Positions 36,801 through 43,177 of a DNA stretch of 54,042 nt are shown here, in pieces (the stretch's first letter is position 1; the number at the start of each line of letters is the position of its first letter). This DNA comes from Alphaproteobacteria bacterium (GTDB taxonomy: Bacteria > Pseudomonadota > Alphaproteobacteria > SMXQ01), in assembly GCA_030831315.1 (NCBI GenBank), contig JAURLI010000078.1, positions 1 to 54,042 on the forward strand, written 5' to 3'. The position numbers and the translations under genes are program-made. Below the pieces are notes generated by a model. That model saw only the letters and a program-made list of their open reading frames with translations, was not told the origin of the DNA and did not search any database.

Positions 36801-36954
36801 GCTGGCCGGGCTGCGCGGCCTGGTCGAGCGCTTCGAAGACCCGAAGATGGCCTACGCGCCCTATGTGCATCGCGACCGCGTTCGGTTCGATGACTTTGCG
36901 CACCTTGCCCGGGAAGCGGAATGGTCGGGCGGCGGCGAGGAGGACGGCGAATGA
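33895..36954 (+). CDS. addB: Double-strand break repair helicase-nuclease subunit AddB
   Basis: Second subunit of the AddAB (RecBCD-like) complex, 1019 residues, alphaproteobacterial type. The N-terminal region keeps the inactivated helicase core (ATVLLPTRRAVRSLREAFL, then LPRMMPLGDLDEDELL). The C-terminal RecB-family nuclease domain is intact: RADRIDLL near residue 880 and LAIVDYKTGALPEPGDD shortly after, with QLPLLAAMAEAG. It has no Walker A box, as expected for AddB of this group. Its stop overlaps the addA start by 4 bp, so the two subunits are made together. Confidence 0.94.
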   Translation: MTGPGPRLYTIAPGIPFVDALAQGMTARLLAGSADDPFALARATVLLPTRRAVRSLREAFLRASGGRALLLPRMMPLGDLDEDELLLMAEPASGSEPGAGLADLPPVIGGMRRQLLLARLVLGVGRVKDPAQAVELAAELARLLDQMETEGVGFDRLKDIRPHDLALAKHWDEVLAFLSILTEAWAAVLAEEGAIGPATRRNRLLAAQGDHWRAAAPGGWVVAAGSTGSIPATAELLATVSRLPQGCVVLPGLDLGMGDDDWARLEKQETHPQSGLARLLRHIGVDRDAVRPWGADWPSAAAGIGTPERAGVLAAALNPEPLSAPADAGAALAGVSWLEAPAPEEEAAAIALVLREALCHETRTAALVTPDRALARRIAAKLKRWNIEVDDSAGTPLAATPVATYLRLVAEMVGEGFEAVAVLACLKHPLAAGGEARDVFRARVRDLDRLVLRGVAGARGVAGLRARITARADELAARKESERAQKDAERIRRLLPWFDNVVSLVQPFIDAMAGRGAGPAELARVHVAAAEALAASDTEKGAARLWCGEEAESVAAFYADLDGAARGFEAVPGRRYPDLVTALMGGRVVRPRFGRHPRLSIWGPLEARLQHADVVVLAGLNEGTWPPNPGMDPWMSRPMRADLGLALPERRIGLAAHDFAQAFSARQVVMTRSLRVGGQPTVPSRWLLRLANTVGADIVKEMQGRGRDWRARAWMLDRRLDPAPPARPMPCPPVKLRPRRLAVTEVATLQVHPYAVYARHVLGLDPLDALGADPGAAERGTFIHDAMEKFIARYPKGVPAGGAEEFRTALEEIGLACLAPAGLAPSLHAIWWPRFRDIARFVAAEEVRRRTTSRPLAAEAAGRLRIETKAGDFFLTGRADRIDLLGDGRLAIVDYKTGALPEPGDDRSGFAPQLPLLAAMAEAGVLSGVRPKEVSELAYWQLSGGEDGGKEQPFRCADGVDIRQAVRDALAGLRGLVERFEDPKMAYAPYVHRDRVRFDDFAHLAREAEWSGGGEEDGE

Positions 36955-39900
36955 CGCGCCCGCCCCGCCAGCTTTCCGCCGTTCCCGACGACGCCACCGC
37001 GCGCCAGCGCCATGCCGCTGATCCGGCCGCATCGGTCTGGGTCGGCGCATCGGCGGGCACCGGCAAGACGAAGGTTTTGACCGATCGCGTGCTGGCGCTG
37101 CTGCTAGCCGGAACACCGCCGCACAAGCTCCTGTGCCTGACCTATACGCGGGCGGCGGCAGCGGAAATGGCGATCCGCGTGCAGCGCGAGCTTGGCCGTC
37201 TCGCCATTGCCGAAGAAGGGGCGCTTGATCAGGCGATTGCCGCACTTGGCGCCGTTGCCGATGCGGCCACCCGTACGCGCGCGCGCCGCCTGTTCGCCGA
37301 GGTTCTCGATTGTCCGGGCGGCCTCAAGATCCAGACCATTCACGCCTTCTGCGAATCCCTGCTGCGTCGCTTCCCGGTCGAGGCGGGACTGGCCCCGCAT
37401 TTCCAGCTGCTTGATGACACCGAACAGCAGGCCCTGTTGTTTCACGCCCGCGACGAGGTTCTGGCGCGCGCCGTCGGCGCCGGTGCCGCGGGGGCCGATG
37501 ATGCGCTGGCACGTGCGGTCGATCGCGTCGCCGGGCGGCTGAATGCGGACAGCTTCAACAAGCTGATGGGGATTCTCACCCGCGAGCGTGGCCGTATCGC
37601 CCGCCTGCTCGCCCTCGAAGGCGGCCTCGATGGAACTATTGCCGCGCTCTGCGGACGCCTTGGGGTGCGTGCCGATGAAACCGAAGCCTCGGTGATCGCC
37701 GTTGCCTGCGCCGATACGGCCTTCGATGCGCCCGCCCTGCGCAGGGCCGCTGCCGTGCTGGACGAAGGCGGTGTGACCGACAAGAAAAAGGCGGCAGCCT
37801 TGACGCCGTTCCTTGCCGCCGATGCTGCGGCGCGGCCCGGTCTTTACGAAGCCTATCTTCGCGGCTTCCTCACCGGGAAGGGCGAGGCGTTCAAGACCAT
37901 GATCACCGCTGGCGCGCTCAAGGGTGCCGAGCGACCCGACGACCTTGTCGCGGCCATGCAGGCGGAAGCCGAACGCCTGATCGAGGTCGAGGACCGCCGC
38001 CGCGCCGTGCGCACGGCGCAGGCTTCGATCGCGGCCCTGACCATCGGCGCGGCGTTGATCGAAACCTATGCTGCGCGCAAGGCATCCGCGGCCCGCCTCG
38101 ACTATGACGACCTGATCCTGCACGCACGCGAACTTCTCGCTACACGGGAATCGACGCAGTGGGTCCTCTACAAGCTCGACGGCGGCATCGACCATGTCCT
38201 GGTCGATGAGGCACAGGATACCAGCCCCGAGCAGTGGGACGTGGTGCGCAGGCTCACGGGCGAATTTTTCGCCGGTCTCGGTGCCCGCGCCGAGCGCGAT
38301 GATGCCACCACCCGCACCATGTTTGCCGTGGGCGATGCCAAGCAGTCGATCTATTCCTTCCAGCGCGCCGACCCCAGGGCATTTTCCGCGATGCGCGAAG
38401 CCTATCGCGCCGATGTCGGCGCAATCGGCGGTGACTTCCGCGATGTGCTTTTGCAGCATTCCTTCCGCTCGGTCGAGCCGGTGCTGGCGGCGGTCGACCG
38501 CGTTTTCGCCAATGCACCCGCGTCGGCCGGCGTTGGCGACGGCGAGCCGGTTCGCCATGTCACCAGCCGCGCAGGCCAGGCCGGGCGGGTCGAGATCTGG
38601 CCCGCGTTCGAGCCCGGCGACGACGTCCCCGCCGATCCCTGGGCCCCTGATCCCGACGCCGAGGCAGCGCGATCGGCCGAGGCCGCCCTCGCCGCCTTCA
38701 TCGCCCAGCAGGTGAAAGAATGGACCGGGGTTCTCGACCTGCCGTCGCGCGGGCGCAAGCTGCGGGCGGGCGATGTTCTCGTTCTGGTGCGCAGGCGCAC
38801 ACGCCTGGTCAATCAGCTGGTGCGTGCCTTCAAGAGGCTGGAGGTCGGCGTCACCGGCGTCGATCGCATGAAGTTGGCGACCGAACTCGCGGTCATGGAT
38901 CTGGTCGCGCTTGCACGCTTCCTCGTCCTGCCCGAAGACGACTATTCGCTCGCCTGCGTGCTCAAGGGGCCGTTCTGCGGGTTTGATGACGACGACCTGA
39001 TCGCGCTCGCGCCAATGCGCAAGGGCACCCTGTGGGCGGAACTTTCGGCACGCGCCGGCGAACGCGCGCGCTGGCTGGCAGCGCGGGAATTTCTCGGCCG
39101 GCTGCTGGCGCGCACCGATTATTTGCGCCCCTTCGAACTGTTCGCCCAGGTGCTCGATGAACATGACGGCCGCGCCCGCCTGATCGCGCGCCTTGGCGCG
39201 GAAGCCGAAGACCCTGTCGATGAATTCCTTGAACTTGCGCTCGTCTTCGAACGCGCCCATGCGCCGTCGCTGCAGGGCTTCCTCGACTGGTTCGAGGGCG
39301 GCCAGAGCGACATCAAGCGCGACCTCGAACAGGCGAGCCTCGATCGTGTTCGCATCATGACCGTGCATGGGGCCAAGGGCCTGCAGGCCCCGCTTGTCAT
39401 TCTGCCTGATACCATGGCGACGGGGCACCCGGCCGAAGCGCCCTACTGGTGCGAAAGCCCGGCCGGCGGCGAAATGCCGCTGTGGACGCCTCGGGCGGGC
39501 GATCTCGATCCGGTCGGCCGTGCGCTCCGCCAGGCGGCAGCGGCAGCGCGCGACGAGGAATATCACCGGCTTCTCTACGTCGCCATGACGCGGGCCGAGG
39601 ACATGCTGTTCATCGGCGGCTGGAAGGGCCGTAAGGCGCCCCCCGCGGGCTGCTGGTACAACCTCGTGCGCGAAGGACTTGAAGGCACGCCCGGGGTCGA
39701 AGCGTTCCCCTTCCACGATCCGCTGACCGGCTTCGAGGGCAACGGGCTGCGTTTCGAGACCGCGCAGACCGGCGAAGCGGACCGCAAGGACAAGGACGAC
39801 GCGGTGGCCGAGGATTTCCCCCGCCGCGCTCCGGAAAGATGGGAGACCGACCCGGCCCCGGCCGAAGGTGCCGCAGCGGCGCTCGCGCCCTCGGCGGCGG

Positions 39901-40454
39901 AAGGCGAGCCCGCGCTCATTTCGCCGCTGGCCGGCGATCAGGCGGCGCGGTTCCAGAAGGGCCGCCTCGTCCACGGGCTGCTGGAACTACTGCCCGCCCT
40001 TGCGCCCGCGGCGCGGGCCAGCGCAGCGCAACGTTACCTGGCGCGGCCCGCGCTCGGGCTTGATGCCGGGACGCAGAAGGCCATCGTGTCGGAAACCCTG
40101 GCGCTCTTCGACGATCCGGCCTTCGGGCGCCTGTTCGGTCCCGACAGCCTCGCCGAAGTGCCGGTCACGGCGCGGCTTGGCGGACGCATCGTCAACGGCC
40201 AGATCGACCGCCTGCTGGTGCGCGATGGCGAAATCCTCGCCGTTGATTACAAGACGGCGCGGCCGGTTCCCGCCGATGCCGCGAAAGTGCCGTCGGCTTA
40301 CGTCGCGCAGATGGCTCTCTACCGGGCGGCCCTTGGCGAGATTTTCCCCGGGCGCATTGTGCGCTGCGCTCTCCTGTATACGGCGTCGGCGCAGTTGATC
40401 GAACTGCCGGCCGCTCTGATGGATGCCGCTCTTGCGGATACCAAGTTGTCATAA
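36951..40454 (+). CDS. addA: Double-strand break repair helicase-nuclease subunit AddA
   Basis: UvrD-type helicase with a C-terminal RecB nuclease domain, 1167 residues. Motif I WVGASAGTGKTKVLTDRVL (about 25-43), motif Ia LCLTYTRAAAAEMA, motif II HVLVDEAQDTSPEQW, motif III FAVGDAKQSIYSFQRADP and motif VI YHRLLYVAMTRAEDML are all present. The nuclease residues are in GQIDRLLVRDGEILAVDYKTARP near the end. With AddB it resects double-strand ends and loads RecA. Start at the ATG overlapping the addB stop. The stop codon lies in the left arm of a 10-bp inverted repeat that bounds an AT-rich island. Confidence 0.96.
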   Translation: MTRPPRQLSAVPDDATARQRHAADPAASVWVGASAGTGKTKVLTDRVLALLLAGTPPHKLLCLTYTRAAAAEMAIRVQRELGRLAIAEEGALDQAIAALGAVADAATRTRARRLFAEVLDCPGGLKIQTIHAFCESLLRRFPVEAGLAPHFQLLDDTEQQALLFHARDEVLARAVGAGAAGADDALARAVDRVAGRLNADSFNKLMGILTRERGRIARLLALEGGLDGTIAALCGRLGVRADETEASVIAVACADTAFDAPALRRAAAVLDEGGVTDKKKAAALTPFLAADAAARPGLYEAYLRGFLTGKGEAFKTMITAGALKGAERPDDLVAAMQAEAERLIEVEDRRRAVRTAQASIAALTIGAALIETYAARKASAARLDYDDLILHARELLATRESTQWVLYKLDGGIDHVLVDEAQDTSPEQWDVVRRLTGEFFAGLGARAERDDATTRTMFAVGDAKQSIYSFQRADPRAFSAMREAYRADVGAIGGDFRDVLLQHSFRSVEPVLAAVDRVFANAPASAGVGDGEPVRHVTSRAGQAGRVEIWPAFEPGDDVPADPWAPDPDAEAARSAEAALAAFIAQQVKEWTGVLDLPSRGRKLRAGDVLVLVRRRTRLVNQLVRAFKRLEVGVTGVDRMKLATELAVMDLVALARFLVLPEDDYSLACVLKGPFCGFDDDDLIALAPMRKGTLWAELSARAGERARWLAAREFLGRLLARTDYLRPFELFAQVLDEHDGRARLIARLGAEAEDPVDEFLELALVFERAHAPSLQGFLDWFEGGQSDIKRDLEQASLDRVRIMTVHGAKGLQAPLVILPDTMATGHPAEAPYWCESPAGGEMPLWTPRAGDLDPVGRALRQAAAAARDEEYHRLLYVAMTRAEDMLFIGGWKGRKAPPAGCWYNLVREGLEGTPGVEAFPFHDPLTGFEGNGLRFETAQTGEADRKDKDDAVAEDFPRRAPERWETDPAPAEGAAAALAPSAAEGEPALISPLAGDQAARFQKGRLVHGLLELLPALAPAARASAAQRYLARPALGLDAGTQKAIVSETLALFDDPAFGRLFGPDSLAEVPVTARLGGRIVNGQIDRLLVRDGEILAVDYKTARPVPADAAKVPSAYVAQMALYRAALGEIFPGRIVRCALLYTASAQLIELPAALMDAALADTKLS

Positions 40455-40559
40455 TCAATTTACATAATGTTTTTACATAACGAATACTTTTTATTTTCCG
40501 TAATAACTTCAGATTTACATAATTACTGCAATCGCCACAAATAAATCACAATTGATTAT
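40451..40559. repeat. AT-rich island bounded by a 10-bp inverted repeat, with TTTACATAA motifs
   Basis: ATAATCAATT (40451-40460) and its exact reverse complement AATTGATTAT (40550-40559) bound about 109 nt of strikingly AT-rich DNA in a GC-rich genome. Inside are three copies of TTTACATAA (40459-40467, 40472-40480, 40514-40522). A fourth copy occurs upstream of the second small peptide gene, within a longer shared block: TTTTACATAACGAATACTT here, TTTTACATAACAAATATTT there. It could be a regulator-binding array or nucleoid-protein site, or a small inserted element; no transposase is present. Confidence 0.7.
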
Positions 40560-40560
40560 T

Positions 40561-40588
40561 TGGAAGTGTTCTTGGGCGCGCGTAGAGT
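40561..40588 (+). promoter_or_regulatory. Candidate promoter of small peptide gene 1
   Basis: TGGAAG (40561-40566), a 16-nt spacer and TAGAGT (40583-40588). On its own this is weak, but it aligns base for base in layout with the promoter of small peptide gene 2 and is followed by a similar GTTCATCCGGAG / GGTCATTCGGAG stretch, which supports function. Confidence 0.5.
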
Positions 40589-40599
40589 TTTGTTCATCC

Positions 40600-40640
40600 G
40601 GAGCGGCACTTCGCGCCGGAAGGAGCCGCTCCGAAGCGGC
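40600..40640 (+). promoter_or_regulatory. Competing hairpins in the leader of small peptide gene 1
   Basis: GCCGCTCC (40625-40632) can pair upstream with GGAGCGGC (40600-40607), or GCCGCT (40625-40630) can pair downstream with AGCGGC (40635-40640) around a CCGA tetraloop. The two are mutually exclusive. The Shine-Dalgarno AAGGAGAG follows 11 nt after the second stem. Confidence 0.45.
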
Positions 40641-40663
40641 GAAACTCACCCAAGGAGAGCGTC

Positions 40664-40810
40664 ATGAAGAAGATCGTTCTTGCGGCCCTTGCTGCGCTGT
40701 TCGCGCTGAGCACCCCGGCCCTGGCCTCGGTCATTTCCGGCAAAGCGCCTGTCGTCCAGCAGGAAGAAGGCGAAAAGAAGCAGGAAGGCGGCGGCGGCGG
40801 CGGCGACTAG
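40664..40810 (+). CDS. Small secreted peptide 1 (48 residues, unknown family)
   Basis: A 48-codon gene. Residues 1-21 are a classic Sec signal peptide, MKKIVLAALAALFALSTPALA, cut after ALA; the mature part is 27 residues, without Cys or aromatic residues, with QQEEGEKKQE then a run of six Gly and a final Asp. AAGGAGAG lies just before the ATG, a promoter-like element and structured leader lie upstream, and a strong terminator follows 58 nt after the stop, so it is a self-contained transcript. Its paralogue lies 987 nt downstream, with the same 21+27 layout. I recognise no family. An envelope-located peptide is inferred; function unknown. Confidence 0.72.
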   Translation: MKKIVLAALAALFALSTPALASVISGKAPVVQQEEGEKKQEGGGGGGD

Positions 40811-40868
40811 CCCCAACGAGTTCGCTTGCCGGTAACGGGTTATTCCCTTTCCGGCGAGCCGTCAGGAG

Positions 40869-40906
40869 CCGGCGTGGCCTTCACGGGTCACGCCGGTTCG
40901 CTTTTT
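40869..40906 (+). terminator. Terminator after small peptide gene 1
   Basis: CCGGCGTG (40869-40876) pairs with CACGCCGG (40889-40896), followed by TTCGCTTTTT. Confidence 0.75.
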
Positions 40907-40935
40907 GGCCCTGTGAAATGGCCTGTCCACTTGCC

Positions 40936-40965
40936 TTGACGCTGGCTCCCGCCGCCTTCTAGACT
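40936..40965 (+). promoter_or_regulatory. Candidate sigma70-type promoter of trxA
   Basis: TTGACG (40936-40941), an 18-nt spacer and TAGACT (40960-40965), 36 nt before the trxA start. It lies after the terminator of peptide gene 1, so trxA seems to be transcribed separately. Confidence 0.55.
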
Positions 40966-41001
40966 CCGCGCAGCAAACGTAACCATTCCGTGGGGTAAAA
41001 A

Positions 41002-41322
41002 ATGAGTATGACCCAAGTCACCGACGCCAGCTTTGAAGCCGATGTGCTGAACGCACAGGGGCCGGTTCTGGTCGATTTCTGGGCCGAGTGGTGCGGCCCG
41101 TGCAAGCAGATCGCTCCGGTGCTGGAAGAAATGGCGAAGGAACTTCAGGGCAAGCTCACCATCGCCAAGGTCAACATCGACCATAATCCGCAGACCCCGT
41201 CCAAATACGGCGTGCGCGGCATCCCGACGCTGATCCTGTTCAAGAACGGGCAGGTCGCGGGCACCAAGGTCGGCACCGCGCCGAAGACGGCGCTGATGGA
41301 CTGGGTGCGTTCGGTCATCTGA
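41002..41322 (+). CDS. trxA: Thioredoxin
   Basis: A 106-residue cytoplasmic thioredoxin reducing protein disulfides. The active site is WCGPC at residues 30-34 in [15 protein letters not shown]; the cis-Pro loop is [13 protein letters not shown], and [10 protein letters not shown] ends the fold. No signal peptide. It has its own promoter and terminator and lies between two small secreted peptide genes that contain no cysteine, so a direct redox link is unlikely. A folC-trxA neighbourhood after addA is common in alphaproteobacteria; the peptide genes are the unusual insertions. MSMTQ offers two starts; the first ATG is used here. Confidence 0.97.
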   Translation: MSMTQVTDASFEADVLNAQGPVLVDFWAEWCGPCKQIAPVLEEMAKELQGKLTIAKVNIDHNPQTPSKYGVRGIPTLILFKNGQVAGTKVGTAPKTALMDWVRSVI

Positions 41323-41344
41323 TCTCTCCGCTCTTCTTTTCCCG

Positions 41345-41374
41345 AAAGGGCCTCGTCTTGCGACGGGGCCCTTT
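41345..41374 (+). terminator. Terminator after trxA
   Basis: AAAGGGCC (41345-41352) pairs with GGCCCTTT (41367-41374), with an inner CGTC/GACG stem, ending in a short T-run. Confidence 0.85.
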
Positions 41375-41460
41375 TGATTTGGGCGGTTTTGCGGCTTTTG
41401 CCGCAATCCGGCCATGGGGGAGACGTAATCCTGACAAGTTGTGTCCAAATAAAGGAAATC

Positions 41461-41479
41461 TTTTACATAACAAATATTT
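41461..41479 (+). promoter_or_regulatory. Shared AT-rich motif upstream of small peptide gene 2
   Basis: TTTTACATAACAAATATTT matches TTTTACATAACGAATACTT upstream of peptide gene 1 at 17 of 19 positions. It lies in an AT-rich stretch (41440-41570) and about 72 nt before the -35 box; in gene 1 the corresponding distance is also about 72 nt, counted from the end of the motif. Likely an activator or repressor site. Confidence 0.55.
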
Positions 41480-41550
41480 GTCTTTTATAAGATGTGCTGC
41501 ACGTAATACAGTACTAATCTCAAAAAACACGTTTTTTGTCTGTTTTTCTC

Positions 41551-41578
41551 TTGAAGTTTTATTTGGCGGGCGTATAGT
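41551..41578 (+). promoter_or_regulatory. Candidate promoter of small peptide gene 2
   Basis: TTGAAG (41551-41556), a 16-nt spacer and TATAGT (41573-41578). Preceded by C, the left box reads CTTGAAG, resembling heat-shock sigma (RpoH) -35 elements, with CTTG 17 nt from CGTATAG; a vegetative promoter is equally possible. The geometry equals that of peptide gene 1. Confidence 0.6.
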
Positions 41579-41633
41579 TCGGTCATTCGGAGACGCCCTG
41601 CGATCCGAAGGCGGCGGGAGAACTGCCGCAACT

Positions 41634-41651
41634 TTTCTCTGGAGAGAGAAA
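41634..41651 (+). promoter_or_regulatory. Hairpin presenting the Shine-Dalgarno of small peptide gene 2
   Basis: TTTCTCT (41634-41640) pairs perfectly with AGAGAAA (41645-41651), leaving GGAG as a tetraloop. The stem ends in the A of the ATG start codon. The ribosome-binding sequence is thus in, or part of, a 7-bp hairpin that could melt with temperature or be opened by a ligand or RNA. Confidence 0.5.
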
Positions 41652-41797
41652 TGAAGAAGACCCTTCTGGCGATGCTTGCTGTCATGTTTGCGCTGTCCAC
41701 CCCGGCTTTTGCCTCGGGCGTGATTTACCAGGAAGAGCCGGCAGCCGGTTCGGGCCAGCCCTCTGGTGAAGGCGAGAAGGAAAAGGCGAGCGACTAA
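41651..41797 (+). CDS. Small secreted peptide 2 (48 residues, unknown family)
   Basis: Paralogue of small peptide 1, also 48 codons. Signal peptide MKKTLLAMLAVMFALSTPAFA is cut after AFA (residue 21), leaving 27 residues that start SGVIYQEEP and end GEGEKEKASD. The signal regions share 16 of 22 positions including FALSTPA; the mature parts share only short pieces (VI, QEE, GEK, final D), which suggests selection on export, size and charge. No Cys. GGAGAG is directly before the ATG inside a hairpin, and a strong terminator follows. Function unknown; a real gene is supported by the paired architecture. Confidence 0.72.
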   Translation: MKKTLLAMLAVMFALSTPAFASGVIYQEEPAAGSGQPSGEGEKEKASD

Positions 41798-41836
41798 CGC
41801 CGCCTCGGACCGCTCCGGCGGTCCGACCGAGACGCA

Positions 41837-41871
41837 GAAACGGCGCGACGATGGTCGCGCCGTTTCTTTTT
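41837..41871. terminator. Terminator between small peptide gene 2 and folC
   Basis: GAAACGGCGCGAC (41837-41849) pairs perfectly with GTCGCGCCGTTTC (41854-41866) around GATG, followed by TTTTT on the plus strand. The 13-bp stem could also stop folC transcripts from the other side. Confidence 0.88.
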
Positions 41872-41877
41872 GTGATT

Positions 41878-43173
41878 TTAGCGGGGGCGGTGGGCGGCGC
41901 CTTCGGCGGCCAGTACGGCACCTGCCAGGTAGAGCGAGCCGGCCACCAGTACCTGCCCCGCCTTGCGCTCAAGAAGCGCATCGACGGCCGCCTTGATGTT
42001 TGCCGCGGTGCGGGCGGGCCGGCCGAGACGCCGCGCGATGGCGGCGATGTCTTGTGCAGGGATGCCCGCGTGGTCGTCTGGTACTGGCACGGCGATGACG
42101 CCGGCCACGTGCGCCATCAGCGGGGCGAGGAACCCGGCCGGATCCTTGGTCCTGATCATGCCGCAGACGAGGTAGACGGGCCGCGCCGGGCGTTCCTTCC
42201 GCCATCCGGCGAGCACACGGCCGAGTGCGCGGCCCGCATGGGGGTTGTGGCCACCGTCGAGCCAGACCTCGAACCCGCGCCGGGCGAGCCGGCTGCTTTC
42301 CTTGCCGCGTCCAAGTTTTTGCAGGCGCGCCGGCCAGTCGGCGGCGGTAATGCCGCGGGCAAGAGCGGTATCGGTCAGTTTCGGCTCGCCAAAGGCGCGG
42401 GCCGCAGCCATGGCCAGCGCGGCATTGGCGAATTGGTGGCGCCCCGGCAGGGCGGGCGCGGGGACATGCAAAAGTCCGTCATCGTCGCGAAATTCGAGCC
42501 TGCCGTCGGTGGTCCTGCGCCCGTCGAAATCCTCACCAAAGCGAATGAGCGGGCTGCCTGCCTTGCGCGCGGCGGCAGCGATGACGCGGGCGGCGATGGC
42601 ATGCTGGGGGCCAATCACGGCGGGCACACCGCGCTTGAGGATTCCCGCCTTTTCCCCGGCGATGGCCGCAAGCCCGTTGCCCAGGAAGTGCTGATGATCG
42701 AGGGAGACAGGGGTAATGACCGAGATGCGCGGTCGGGCGATGACGTTGGTGGCATCGAGCCTGCCGCCGAGGCCGACTTCCAGCAGGGTGACGTCGGCGG
42801 CATGGCGGGAAAAGGCAAGAAACGCCGCTGCCGTGGTGATCTCGAAAAAGGTGATGGGTTCGCCCGCGTTCGCCTTTTCGCACTCGGCGAGCACGGCTGC
42901 GAGTTCGCGCTCGGAGATCAGCTTGCCAGCCAGCCGGATGCGTTCGTGAAATCGCACCAGATGCGGGGATGTATAGGCATGTACGCGCAAGCCCGCGGCT
43001 TCGAACATGGCGCGCAGGTAGGCAACGACCGAGCCCTTGCCGTTGGTTCCTGCGACATGGATGACGGGAGGAATGCGGCGTTCGGGATGGCCGAGTGCCG
43101 CAAGCAGGCGCTCGATCCGGCCAAGCGACAGGTCGATGGTCCGCGGGTGAAGCGCCATCAGGCGCTTCAGCAC
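41878..43173 (-). CDS. folC: Bifunctional folylpolyglutamate synthase / dihydrofolate synthase
   Basis: Adds glutamate to dihydropteroate and to folates. Mur-ligase fold with P-loop HVAGTNGKGSVVAYL near residue 40, SPHLVRFHERI after it, TFFEITTAAAFLAF, EVGLGGRLDATNV, and the C-terminal domain with DGGHNPHAGRAL. Length about 431 residues. I chose the GTG at 43173, 4 nt after the accD stop, because VLKRLMALHP matches the usual FolC start; ATG at 43158 is an alternative and the longer frame to 43254 overlaps accD. In the same minus-strand run as accD and trpA. Confidence 0.93.
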   Translation of the reverse strand: MLKRLMALHPRTIDLSLGRIERLLAALGHPERRIPPVIHVAGTNGKGSVVAYLRAMFEAAGLRVHAYTSPHLVRFHERIRLAGKLISERELAAVLAECEKANAGEPITFFEITTAAAFLAFSRHAADVTLLEVGLGGRLDATNVIARPRISVITPVSLDHQHFLGNGLAAIAGEKAGILKRGVPAVIGPQHAIAARVIAAAARKAGSPLIRFGEDFDGRRTTDGRLEFRDDDGLLHVPAPALPGRHQFANAALAMAAARAFGEPKLTDTALARGITAADWPARLQKLGRGKESSRLARRGFEVWLDGGHNPHAGRALGRVLAGWRKERPARPVYLVCGMIRTKDPAGFLAPLMAHVAGVIAVPVPDDHAGIPAQDIAAIARRLGRPARTAANIKAAVDALLERKAGQVLVAGSLYLAGAVLAAEGAAHRPR

Positions 43174-43177
43174 GCGA

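Noticed and set aside
37104-39974. A 956-codon open frame on the minus strand
   Set aside because: Antisense to addA, whose helicase motifs are complete; no domain is visible in the shadow.
40451-40559. Insertion sequence between addA and small peptide gene 1
   Set aside because: The inverted repeats are only 10 bp, no transposase or clear target duplication is present; kept as an AT-rich island instead.
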